Source: Ectobius pallidus
Lineage: Eukaryota > Arthropoda > Insecta > Blattodea > Ectobiidae
Reading direction: 5' to 3'
Assembly: GCA_964059195.1 (NCBI GenBank)
Contig: CAXKWD010000007.1
Span: 156,721,269-156,785,268 of the forward strand
DNA: 64,000 nucleotides
The translations under genes and the position numbers were made by a program. This document shows positions 56,301 to 64,000 of the stretch, in pieces; position 1 is the stretch's first letter, and every line of letters starts with the position of its first letter. A model generated the notes under the pieces. The model saw nothing but the letters and a program-made list of their open reading frames with translations. It was not told the DNA's origin and made no database searches.

Positions 56301-58535
56301 CCTTTAGGCCTTGTCAGTCCTATGGTTATCAATGCCAAAATCTTCATGCAATCATTATGGATTGAAAAACTTGACTGGGACGAGGAGGTAGCTTCACACA
56401 TAGCAGAGAAATGGATTGAGATCTGCGACATTTTAGGTACAATACACACGATGCGTATTCCACGATTTGTTCTCACACATGGTACCCTTCAAGATATACA
56501 GATCCATGGCTTCTGTGACTCTTCAGAAAAGGCCTACGGTGCATGCATATATCTCCGTTCTGTGAACATTGAAGGTGAAGTTACAATTAACTTGCTATGT
56601 TCCAAGTCTAAGGTTGCCCCTCTTAAAAGGCAAACCATTCCACGTCTTGAACTTTGTGGAGCATTGCTGTTATCTAAACTGTACAACAAGGTGTTGAATG
56701 ACCTTAACATTCAAACCTCACAAAATTATCTATGGTCAGACTCAGTTATTGTTCTGTCGTGGATAAAATCAGATTCACGAACATGGAAAACATTTGTGTC
56801 CAACCGTGTGTCGCAAATACAAGAGCTTTCTGAAACAGCAGCCTGGCGACATGTTTCTACAGACAACAACCCAGCTGATCTCGTTTCAAGAGGTGTATAT
56901 TCTGAACAATTGTCTGATATTGATTTGTGGTGGCACGGTCCTAAGTGGTTGGCTCATAACACAACATTATGGCCGGAACAGCCAAAACAATTAAGCCCTC
57001 CAGATTCCTCAGAGCAACTTACTTCCATCTGCATGGCAGCTATTGTAGTAGAAGATAGTTTTATTACAAGATTCTCTAATCTCAAGCGCTTGCAGAGAGT
57101 TACTTGTTATATGTATAGATTTATTTCTGCCTGCCGCCATGAAAACAAATATCATGGACCTCTCGCAGCAGAAGAATTACAAAATGCTCTACAAGTTTGT
57201 GTTAAAATTGCTCAGAAAGAAGCTTTCTCTCAAGAGCTGAAAGATCTTAGCAACAACAAACAAGTTTCAGTGAAAAGCTCTATCCATGCATTAGTTCCAT
57301 TCCTAGATCAGAACAACGTTATAAGAGTGGGTGGACGGTTGGAGAAATCAGATCTTACACATGATGCAAGACATCAGGTTATATTGCCATCCCGACATCA
57401 TTTAACAGTTCTGATTGTAGAATATGAGCATCGCAAGCTATTACATGCTTCGCATCAGCTGCTTACAGCTTCATTACGACAAGCCTACTGGATACCTAGT
57501 ATTCGCAGAGTAGTAAAATCTATTTTGCATAGATGTCTCACGTGTTACAAGCTAAAAGCAGAAAGTTCTCAACAGTTAATGGGAAATCTTCCTAGCTATA
57601 GAATAACTCCTGCTAGACCTTTTCTCCGCACCGCAGTCGATTACGCTGGACCCTTCAACATAAGATATGGGGCTCCACGCAGTAAAACTACTGTAAAGGC
57701 TTACATCGCTATTTTTGTCTGCTTGGTAACAAAGGCCATTCACATTGAGTTAGTTTCTGATCTAACATCAGATGCCTTCATAGCAGCCCTACGAAGATTT
57801 ACAGCACGTCGAGGACTCTGTAAAGAAATCTTCAGTGACAATGGCACTAACTTTGTTGGAGCAAACAACAAGTTAAGGGAGCTCAGATTGCTATTGCAGT
57901 CAAGAGATTTTCAAACTACAATTCAAAATTTCACTGCAAACCACGATTATTGCTGGTCGTTCATTCCTCCAAATTCTCCCCATTTCGGTGGTCTGCATGA
58001 AGCAGCAGTGAAATCTATGAAGTTTCATCTCAGGCGAGTTATGGGAGCTCAAATTCTCACATATGAACAGCTTTCTACGCTTCTATCTCAAATCGAAGCT
58101 TGCTTGAATTCTAGACCACTTGTTCGTCTAAATGATGATCCAGCTGACTTGTCATACCTTTCTCCTGGTCACTTCTTAATTGGAGAACCTCTCATATCTC
58201 TACCTTCACATCCTCCTACGGAAGATAAGAAGTACTTAGAAAAATGGCAGCTGTTACAAAATCATTTGCAACACATATGGAAACGCTGGTCATCCGAATA
58301 TCTTCACTCACTACAACAAAGGCAGAAATGGACCTGTTCCAGTGACAACATTCAAGTTGGTACTGTCGTCATCTTGAAGGAAGACAACATTCCTCCTCTT
58401 CAATGGAAGTTAGGCGTGATCACCGCTACTCATCCGGGAGAAGACGGCTTGGTTCGAGTGATTACTGTGCGCACTTCCAGTGGCGAATATAAGCGGCCCA
58501 TAGTCAAAGTGTGTCCTCTACCCCAAGACGAGTAG
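53325..58535 (+). CDS. BEL/Pao gag-pol polyprotein, intact
   Basis: One 1,736-codon frame without stop or frameshift, the usual length for BEL/Pao. In order: an N-terminal coiled, charged gag segment; a DUF1759-type gag region from about residue 137; Cys-rich zinc-binding segments at about 349-410 including a CCHC knuckle (CANCFSKGHKRDNC); a retropepsin-like protease with LLDSGSQ (active Asp near 476); reverse transcriptase with VVFDASAKT and the YVDD catalytic motif at about 883-886; RNase H starting at HGFCDSSEKAYGA (about 1060); an H2C2 zinc-binding integrase N-terminus (about 1345-1410); the integrase core with DYAGPF, FSDNGTNF and HFGGLHE; and a C-terminal domain (about 1640-1730) of the DUF5641 type. 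No envelope gene follows. Everything needed for copying appears present, so it may be active or very recently so. Confidence 0.97.
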   Translation: MESELKELTKKRAFLKRKLTYIQKYSDNITEEVDIFRLKVEYDTLNEVWQNYEVVQTQIEAIIEAESELDMHAQYDEEMNNKYKVLKAKLSELLFLHDQPVRSVGSHHSHQSNHSGNSHHTCQSSTSQCNNRNIQLPRIQIPVFSGDVTNFKHYHDTFSSLVVNNESLDSIQKYHYLLSSLKGQAHALIQNLPVTNENFTIAWNLVCSRYDNTRVIATAHIKNLLSLPIMKDENVTDLRNLLNQFQSNLNAIEALNIEIPLHEVMFIQLILDHLGETTRKEWESKIDSQRFTPLQELMNFLEAKAHSLEVLSNSNNVPSPSKEKSERHTQKKSVKTTRQSYVAIKGDTCPCCKESHNLHKCDKFSQLSVDQRWDFVKSKGLCANCFSKGHKRDNCKIKSFCNCGKASHSKLLHNNTRDSKKAPRQPHQPSESTDNVPASYCSIKENSNQREILLATAAVHLEDRQGNLVLCRALLDSGSQLNFITEGLAKKLQLPTTDVDTQIRGINGTSSCNHSVKVNLRSRIQNFQAEMSCLVIPHIANKLPSVRIDPKHFNIPSEITLADPKFYIPGDVQILIGASLFYQLFTNERIVIPNNPILSNTELGWILSGTIPKKAIKSKKVTFAQHNLFVTVDNVDTQLRRFWELEDFPKPVFTKEERECEEHFVQNTIRAEDGAFVVKLPKNRSQDSLGESRPQAVKRLEHLERKFQTNSVLQEDYKKFMQEYEELGHMKKVSLPQPGEKCFYLPHHAVIKPSSTTTKTRVVFDASAKTSSGKSLNDILKLGPTVQDDLSSIIIRFRTYKYAFSADISKMYRRIKMNEIDQNLQRIVWRSSTDEPIQDYALTTVTYGTKSASFLAIRSLHQLSIEEEAKYPLASQAVRTSFYVDDCLAGHDNLQEALRLQEELILMLDSGGFPLRKWCSNHEALLESVPSSYRETQLPLSLDNIENAHALGLLWHPATDNFQIQSHPSLQTHTRVKLTKRTILSVISSIFDPLGLVSPMVINAKIFMQSLWIEKLDWDEEVASHIAEKWIEICDILGTIHTMRIPRFVLTHGTLQDIQIHGFCDSSEKAYGACIYLRSVNIEGEVTINLLCSKSKVAPLKRQTIPRLELCGALLLSKLYNKVLNDLNIQTSQNYLWSDSVIVLSWIKSDSRTWKTFVSNRVSQIQELSETAAWRHVSTDNNPADLVSRGVYSEQLSDIDLWWHGPKWLAHNTTLWPEQPKQLSPPDSSEQLTSICMAAIVVEDSFITRFSNLKRLQRVTCYMYRFISACRHENKYHGPLAAEELQNALQVCVKIAQKEAFSQELKDLSNNKQVSVKSSIHALVPFLDQNNVIRVGGRLEKSDLTHDARHQVILPSRHHLTVLIVEYEHRKLLHASHQLLTASLRQAYWIPSIRRVVKSILHRCLTCYKLKAESSQQLMGNLPSYRITPARPFLRTAVDYAGPFNIRYGAPRSKTTVKAYIAIFVCLVTKAIHIELVSDLTSDAFIAALRRFTARRGLCKEIFSDNGTNFVGANNKLRELRLLLQSRDFQTTIQNFTANHDYCWSFIPPNSPHFGGLHEAAVKSMKFHLRRVMGAQILTYEQLSTLLSQIEACLNSRPLVRLNDDPADLSYLSPGHFLIGEPLISLPSHPPTEDKKYLEKWQLLQNHLQHIWKRWSSEYLHSLQQRQKWTCSSDNIQVGTVVILKEDNIPPLQWKLGVITATHPGEDGLVRVITVRTSSGEYKRPIVKVCPLPQDE

Positions 58536-58909
58536 CATATGACACTTTCTATGATCTTATATTCAAGATTCTCCACTTGAAGTCCATTTCTCATCTATCT
58601 CTGTAACAAATCGTACTCTTGCGAGATGTGTTACATGCATTTTTCTTTCTATCAATCTTGCTATTTGAAAGACCTCTCTCTGGTTTTCAGTTCAAGAGTG
58701 TCGTGTGCTTCAATGTAAATAGTGAACTCAGTGCTTTTTATTCAATATCATATTCTTGCAATATATGTAAGAAGTAATTTTCCAATACATATCACATGTA
58801 TACATCCAATTAGAGTCAGTGCTTGTTTGTGTACATACAAGTGTCTCTCTATTATAGCTTGCCTTCCTGTTATGTTTTTATTGACGTTAATAGTCAATGG
58901 CGCGGAGTA

Positions 58910-59833
58910 TGTTCACGCAAGCTAAGTGTTTTTTCCAGCATATTTATTATGTGCAGTAAATAGTTTTAATTCAAATCATCCGCCAGGTGTTCTTGCGCCA
59001 AGCATTAAGTTGAGTAGGCGTATATTTCATCATATCCTGATCACGAGTTCTTTGTGTCGGGTATTCCCTCTTTAAAGACGCCTTAAAGAGCGTCAGGAAG
59101 CCTCATCAGTATTAAGCCTGCAGTTACACGATCAAGTCACGGTCTGACACTGCTCCGGTTCTAGTAACAAAAGCCAGTTCGCGCTCTTTGTATTTTCACT
59201 AGAAATCATTGGAATAAAACTTCCTTATAAGTTTTATTAATTTCAAGTAAATTACTTATACATAATTTACTTATTCGCCGTATTATAAGTTCATTAGATT
59301 CACTTATTAGTTCCAAGTAATTAAATAGCGTGTGACGTCATCACTCACCAAGAAGCTATAAAACGTGAACAATCAAGTGTTAATAACTTAAAATACATAC
59401 ATTCTACTGCAAATTTTATTACCGTTAAATTGAGATATAATTCATTAGTAAATTACAAAATTTACTAAATTACCTCTAGTGGTGCAATCTGGTTCGCGCC
59501 AAATTCCAATTCATTGTTTCAACTTGTTTATTCAATTATCATTCAGTGTTCACCTATTATTTCTTCGAGTGTTACAAGTATTAATAAAGTGCAAGTATTT
59601 CATTACATTCTAGATTGTTTAACCAATATGTTTCCTTAGATCTCTGTACCCAGTGACCTCGTGATATAGTCCCTTCTTGCTCTAAATGGTCCTCCGAAAT
59701 CTTATACTTCTCACATGTGCATTGTTTCATACTTACTTGAAGCTACCTTATTAAGCTATCCTACATTTATCCATCTCACGGATATTATCGTCCAATCCCT
59801 AGCATTGGTCCTCTCACGAGCCAGTCCCAAACA
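58910..59833 (+). repeat. 3' LTR of the BEL/Pao element
   Basis: 924 bp, matching the 5' LTR throughout by eye. Its right edge lies only 85 bp from the splice donor of the PDZ exon at 59919-60051. Confidence 0.95.
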
Positions 59834-59918
59834 CCACAGTTTCTTAGTACCGTTATTTCATGTAATGAAGCTATGACGAGACGTCGTTGTCTTTCATACA
59901 AAGTGAGAGAAGTGCTAC

Positions 59919-60051
59919 CTTCGAGTCTGGGGATCCCTGCGCCCCACGTGTAGCACCACTTCACCGGTCTTGATGTTCTTGAACACCGTGATGGCTTCAC
60001 CGTGTGTCATGCCTTGCAGAGGAGTCCCGTTCACTGCCAGGATCTCGTCAC
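59919..60051 (-). CDS. PDZ gene exon: second half of the distal PDZ domain
   Basis: A 133-nt exon with acceptor TTTGCAG at its right edge and donor GTAGCA at its left. It completes the Gly codon split with the upstream exon and reads DEILAVNGTPLQGMTHGEA then VVLHVGRRD, the classical second half of a PDZ fold: the strand after the peptide-binding groove, the helix containing H-x3-A, and the final strand. It ends with DPQTR and a split Arg codon finished in the terminal exon. The BEL element begins 85 bp beyond its donor. The overlapping 71-codon frame at 59785-60000 is a shadow in another frame. Confidence 0.9.
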
Positions 60052-60452
60052 CTGCAAATACAAACCATAATTACATGAGTTAACATAAAAACTCATATTC
60101 TTCATTACACTAAATTACTCTGTTTCTCTCATCTTCTCCTCATCTTCTCTCTCTGTTTCTGTGATCTTTCTTCAAACTTCTGTTGTTACTAACTTGCATG
60201 TGCCCGCGGTTTCGCTCGCGATAATTATTAAAAAAATTAAAAATTAATAGTTAAAAATTAAGTGCATAATAGTTATATCATTATATTTATTAACACCTAA
60301 ATCACGTGCACAACATGCCACGATTAGATAGCGTCGCCTGGTAAAAACGACGTCAGATTCGAGTTCCTTGGCCCAGAAAACCCCTGTATAGTGAGTTTCG
60401 TCCAAATCGATCAATGTTTGACCATATTTAAGCCAATATTGATTATCCCTCT

Positions 60453-60497
<45 letters not shown>

Positions 60498-61595
60498 CCT
60501 CTTCGGTGTAGGTTGAAAATTTCATATGTCTACGTGTCTTGACATTATAAACAAATGAATCGACCAGCGTGAGCTACAACATTCAAGTGATCGCGATGGT
60601 TTTATGTCCAAGGTATGACAAAAATACCCAAAGCCTACTGTAATTGATTTGACATTGATGCTTCGAAAACGCAAAAAATACACGTTTTTTGCCATTTTTT
60701 CACTCATAACTCACGAACGAAGACGAAAATTAAAATTCCGGCTTCGAGGTGCATTTTCCGACACTTCAGTCCACCTATGTTTAAAATTTCAGATCTCTGC
60801 GTTGAGTAGATTTCGCTGGGCATCGCGGACAAACAGACAGACGGAGGAAGACAGACACTTCCTTTTATTAATATAGACTACTAATTAGGCACTGAAAATT
60901 GCTACTTGTACTCTGCTAATATGCATTATTAAATTGGCTTTATCACCTCCTACAAAACTGATAAAGACACCTCTTCTTTTCTTTACATTCTGATCAGGTC
61001 AGAGAATCTTTAAGCAGTGATTTATGCATACGTCACCATTGTCGCAGCACGTTAAGATTTTTCCTGGAATTATTGTGGATATGTTAACATATTTTGGAGG
61101 GAACAAAAATAGAAGAAGTGTTATCATTTAAAGATGGTGATTGGAATGGAAGGCATAAGAAGTTTTGTGTCTGTAGGTTAAAGAACTTCTGAGAAGGTGA
61201 AAGAATTCCGATTTATTGGAGCATGTTGTTATTATCAAAGTCTATGTTATTAAAAAAGGAGAAAAGAAAATCGATGGATATAATAAAAATGATTTCTAGT
61301 TGGAAAATATCTTGCATAGAGTATCTGCAACAAAGAATCATAGAGGGGGGAAGCATAATTAATTGAACGTGTCAAATGGGAAGTAGAGTCTGAAATGTAC
61401 GTGACTCCAAATTAGGGCTTAGAAAAATGGAGGCGTTCGATGGATACGTGATAATTATGGGCTTGGTACAACAATTAGCACGGCCTTCTTGTTGCTAGAC
61501 AGAAGTTCAGGCTCCTTACTTTTAGAATGTCAGATTGCATGGCTTCCTAATATCTACATTTAAGGAGGCCATGGCAGGAGACAAACGAAACTCAC
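60052..61595 (-). other. PDZ gene intron holding a family G repeat
   Basis: A phase-1 intron of 1,544 bp from the donor GTGAGT at 61595 to the acceptor before 60051. It contains the repeat at 60190-60885. Nothing else is recognised at 60886-61595. Confidence 0.85.
60190..60885 (+). repeat. Family G interspersed repeat, intronic copy
   Basis: Starts near TTGCATGTGCCCGCGGTTTC and ends CTTCCTTTTATTAATATAGA, the alternative terminus, preceded by a run of ACAGACAG. A (TAA)n microsatellite (about 60454-60497) interrupts it. Non-coding. Confidence 0.75.
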
Positions 61596-62589
61596 CTTCC
61601 TTGAGACTGCCTTCCTCAGCTGCCTGTCCCGAATGGAACACCGTCTTGACGAAGATACCCATGCTTCCTTTAGGAGAGTCCTGTCCACCCACCACGCTGA
61701 ATCCCAAGGACTTCCTTCCAGGACCTTTGTGGAATGTGACAGTGAAGAGGGACAGTGACAAAGACTTGGGCCTCCTTGGTAAAGTTCCTGCTGCTGAAGG
61801 GGTGAGGTTACAACTCCGCCTCCTCGGCGTCACGTGGTCCAATTGGTACGAGAACTTCCTCATCCCTGTCACTGGAGGAGCAGGGGGAGGTTTCTCAGGC
61901 TCCGGGTTCGGGCCCCTGGAGATGACGATTTCCACCTCTCTTGGAGAGTTCTTTAGGGTCGTTCGTGCTTCTTGCAATGTCATGCCACGCATTCTCTTCC
62001 CGTTTACTTTCACCAGCTCGTCGCCAACTTGGAATCTACCATCCCTGTGCACCAGGCCACCTGATTCTATGTGGGATATCACGTATACACTTGCTCTAGG
62101 GTCCTTCCGTTCTATATACACGCCTAGTTCTCCCGTTTCATCTTTCGTAAGTCTCAGAGTCTTCAGCCCTCGACGTATAGCGTTCCTCTTTCTTGAGAAA
62201 CTCAGTTTTTCTTCGTCTGTCTCGTTTGCTGCAGCTCCTTTTTCTTCGACTTCCTCCTCTTCTTCTTCCTCACGCAAAGGACTTTCTTCTACGGGCCTGC
62301 GCAGGGAGGTCGCTGACTTGATGGACCCGCGAGGAGAGTCGGAGCCTGCTCTAGTCGAATCGCTCTCGTACCCGCTTTCGTCCGCTCGCAAAAGCAGAAG
62401 GTTGTTGAGGAACAAACACAAGTCGTTCACGTCTGTCTTTCCGTGTGCTCTGAATGTGTTGAGGAGGTCTTCGCAGCTGAGGGTCTTGTCGGCTCCAACC
62501 GCGGTCTGGAGGTACTCAAGCAGATGCTCGTCGGACATTAGCATAGCGTTGAGCTGGTATAGGTCTGCCAGGCCTCTTTTGCACTCCTC
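61596..62589 (-). CDS. PDZ-domain scaffold protein, main internal exon
   Basis: A 994-nt exon (acceptor TTTACAG at its right edge, donor AAG/GTGAGT at its left) encoding 331 residues plus one base. The first about 90 residues ([12 protein letters not shown]...[15 protein letters not shown]) are helical and have no domain name I can give with confidence. Then comes a Ser/Arg-rich, disordered stretch with an acidic run of Glu. PDZ 1 follows (about 61912-62165; ELGVYI carboxylate loop, [20 protein letters not shown]), then a Pro-rich linker ([11 protein letters not shown]). The first half of PDZ 2 comes last ([25 protein letters not shown]), cut by the intron after KEG. PDZ domains bind C-terminal tails of membrane or junction proteins, so a membrane-associated scaffold is likely. 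PDZ 2 resembles those of PDZD2/IL-16-like proteins or fly big bang; orthology is not established. The plus-strand 363-codon frame here is a shadow. Confidence 0.93.
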
Positions 62590-63419
62590 CTGTAAACAGA
62601 ATATTGTTTTAGAATTTTTAATGTGACCGTAGAAAAATCTACTCTGCATAAGTGTAATACAGGGTGTTTCAAAAATACTTTTACAAACTTCGGGCATGGG
62701 TTCTTTACATCAAAAGAAGGGAGAAAAGTTCATTCTACAATTGTACACTATTTGCAGAATTAATTTAACTATTTCAGTTAATGGGTAATTATCATTACAA
62801 AATGGCAACCAATATTTGTGAACTGAAGTGCCGTTTCCCTGATAACTCAAACATTTATTAACATATTGCAGTGAAATTTTACATGCAAGTATATTTGATA
62901 TTATTGAACAACACTGTATAGAATAATTGATCTAAGTTTAATAGTTAATTTCTTAAAAACATTTCTGATGTAAAAATTTCTAAAAAAAAGTGATGAATTA
63001 TTATTTTTTAAAATATTTATACTGCAGATAATCCAAAGATTCTAGATTATGTTGTTCATACGATATTTACAAATAGATAGAAAAAAGAATCACTCAGAAA
63101 TATTGGTATTTATGAAAATTATCAGGGAAACGGCGCTTCAGTGCACACAATTTGGCTGCCATTTTGTAAGGATAATTACCCATTAACTGTAATGGTTAAA
63201 TTAATTCTGAAAATAGCATGCAATTGTAAAACTAGTCAATACAGAGCATGCCAGATTGCATGGCTACAGAACAATTCATTGGTGAGAAAAAAAATGAAAC
63301 TTCACCTATTTTCCAGCATCGAAAACTGTATGTCCCCCCTTAAGAAGTGGCACCCACAATAACTTATACTCAAGAAAGGACAATAATTTGTGCTTGGAAT
63401 TTGAATTTTACGAACTCAC
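62590..63419 (-). other. PDZ gene intron with a long inverted repeat
   Basis: A phase-0 intron of 830 bp. Two arms of about 130 bp (62728-62858 and 63112-63245) are inverted copies, so the intron RNA should fold into a long hairpin. CAGGGTGTTTCAAAAATAC near 62659 resembles a mariner-type terminus, but no partner end is seen. Confidence 0.8.
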
Positions 63420-63673
63420 CTTGACCCATTCAGCGTCCCGCTCCGTGTTGGTCTCCTTGTCCACTTTGCTGCTCCGACTTGCGAACAGATTCCGCAGACT
63501 CTCGACGCGGGAAATGCGCCTTCGTGCTGTGGTCGGGGGATGAGACGCGGGGGTGGTTTTGTTGGGTGACCAGTGCCTCCGTCTTCCCGGAGTGACGGCA
63601 AGCAACTCTGTTGAGTCACTTCTCTTCAGCTGCTCCCATTTGCGCCCCACCTTCTTGCCCCACGTGGCCAGCC
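63420..63673 (-). CDS. PDZ gene exon: basic, Ser/Arg-rich segment upstream of the PDZ domains
   Basis: A 254-nt exon (acceptor TTGTTTTCAG before 63673, donor GTGAGT at 63419) encoding 84 residues. It begins LATWGKKVGRKWEQLKRSDS and continues through RRRHWSPN and RRRISRVESLRNLFASRSSK to DAEWVK, joining in phase with the next exon. The repeated Arg-x-x-Ser pattern (RRRISRVES) suggests kinase sites; no folded domain is evident. Its frame continues without a stop into the next exon. Earlier exons lie beyond the right edge of the window. Confidence 0.88.
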
Positions 63674-64000
63674 CTGAAAACAAAACCACAACTTCTTTAA
63701 TTATCATGCACCAGTTTCTCAGAACTGCCAGCTTCTTGCGAAAAGTGATATCATTCTCAAGGGAGTTCAATATTATTCACTGCATTGTTTTGCAGTCTAG
63801 TATCCTGGCGGGATATTGCTTTGATCTGGATAGAAACCACTTCTAATTTATACAGTAATCTTGACAAACGTACCGTAAATGATTGCCGAATCGTTAATGA
63901 GTCATCCTTAAGATATATGTACACCCAAGAAAGAAAGAAAGAAAGAAAGAAAGAAGAAGAAAAAAAACCTGAAAAATTGCATTTTTTGATAACTACTTAT
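63674..64000 (-). other. Intron of the PDZ gene (partial) with a (GAAA)n run
   Basis: Upstream intron sequence; the previous exon is outside the window and must end in phase 1. An AAGA/GAAA microsatellite lies at about 63928-63962. Confidence 0.7.

Larger units (their letters stand above)
52096..59833 (+). mobile_element. Complete BEL/Pao LTR retrotransposon, 7,738 bp
   Basis: Two direct 924-bp LTRs (52096-53019, 58910-59833), each beginning TG and ending CA, with no difference that I could see by eye. Exact 5-bp target duplication CCACA at 52091-52095 and 59834-59838; 5 bp is usual for BEL/Pao. The internal region is a 305-bp leader, one gag-pol frame and about 370 bp before the 3' LTR. A short purine-containing stretch (GGCGCGGAG) precedes the 3' LTR. 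The sequence right after the 5' LTR (TTGGTCCTTTACC) may be the primer binding site, but I could not assign a tRNA. It is antisense to the host PDZ gene. Confidence 0.97.
50191..59918 (-). other. Last intron of the PDZ gene (9.7 kb), enlarged by a retrotransposon
   Basis: Donor GTAGCA at 59918 and acceptor TTTTTCAG at 50191. It contains a hAT-like MITE (50331-50639) and the BEL/Pao element (52096-59833). Without the BEL element and one target copy the intron would be about 2.0 kb. The frames at 50982-51287 and elsewhere have no domain. Confidence 0.75.

Noticed and set aside
61535..62626. 363-codon plus-strand open frame
   Set aside because: It lies exactly antisense to the PDZ exon, whose splice sites, domains and phase are all convincing.

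Overview
The window reads as repeat-dense, AT-rich, intron-rich animal DNA, most likely from an insect. The element mix (BEL/Pao, RTE-type and other LINEs, mariner/Tc1, many hAT-like MITEs, tRNA-headed SINEs) and the recurrent palindrome TAGGCCTA point to a hemimetabolous insect with a large genome, perhaps a cockroach or termite. The species call is inference; no taxonomic marker gene is present. There are no bacterial features.

Only one host gene is clearly supported, on the minus strand at the right end. It encodes a multi-PDZ scaffold protein. Four exons (63420-63673, 61596-62589, 59919-60051, and a terminal exon ending near 49930) join in one frame through consensus splice sites, giving the last 476 residues, a stop codon and a 3' UTR with a poly(A) signal. 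The 5' exons lie beyond the window. The last intron is 9.7 kb because a complete 7,738-bp BEL/Pao retrotransposon sits in it: two 924-bp LTRs that look identical, a 1,736-residue gag-pol frame and a 5-bp target duplication.

Left and centre (1-49.9 kb) are almost wholly transposon-derived. Main items: (a) a full-length RTE-like LINE at 10205-13606 with an intact 1,005-residue ORF and 11-bp target duplication, itself inside an older MITE; (b) a triple nest at 6028-7266; (c) at least eight hAT-like MITEs, several at the octamer GTTATAAG, two of them back to back at 44.0-45.9 kb; (d) deleted mariner/Tc1 elements at 24.2, 30.4 and 39.9 kb; (e) 5'-truncated LINEs at 22.5, 28.7 and 31.3 kb; (f) several tRNA-headed SINE families, one pair forming a palindrome at 25.1-25.4 kb; (g) a roughly 450-bp hairpin-ended family in four copies; (h) tandem repeats with 57-bp and about 150-bp periods.

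Two weaker signals may belong to other host genes: a GC-rich minus-strand possible first exon at 33079-33240 and a lone plus-strand possible exon at 47694-47794. No functional pathway joins these loci; the main story is transposon activity in and around one PDZ gene. I found nothing I can defend as a wholly new biological system; the most unusual architectures are in the findings.
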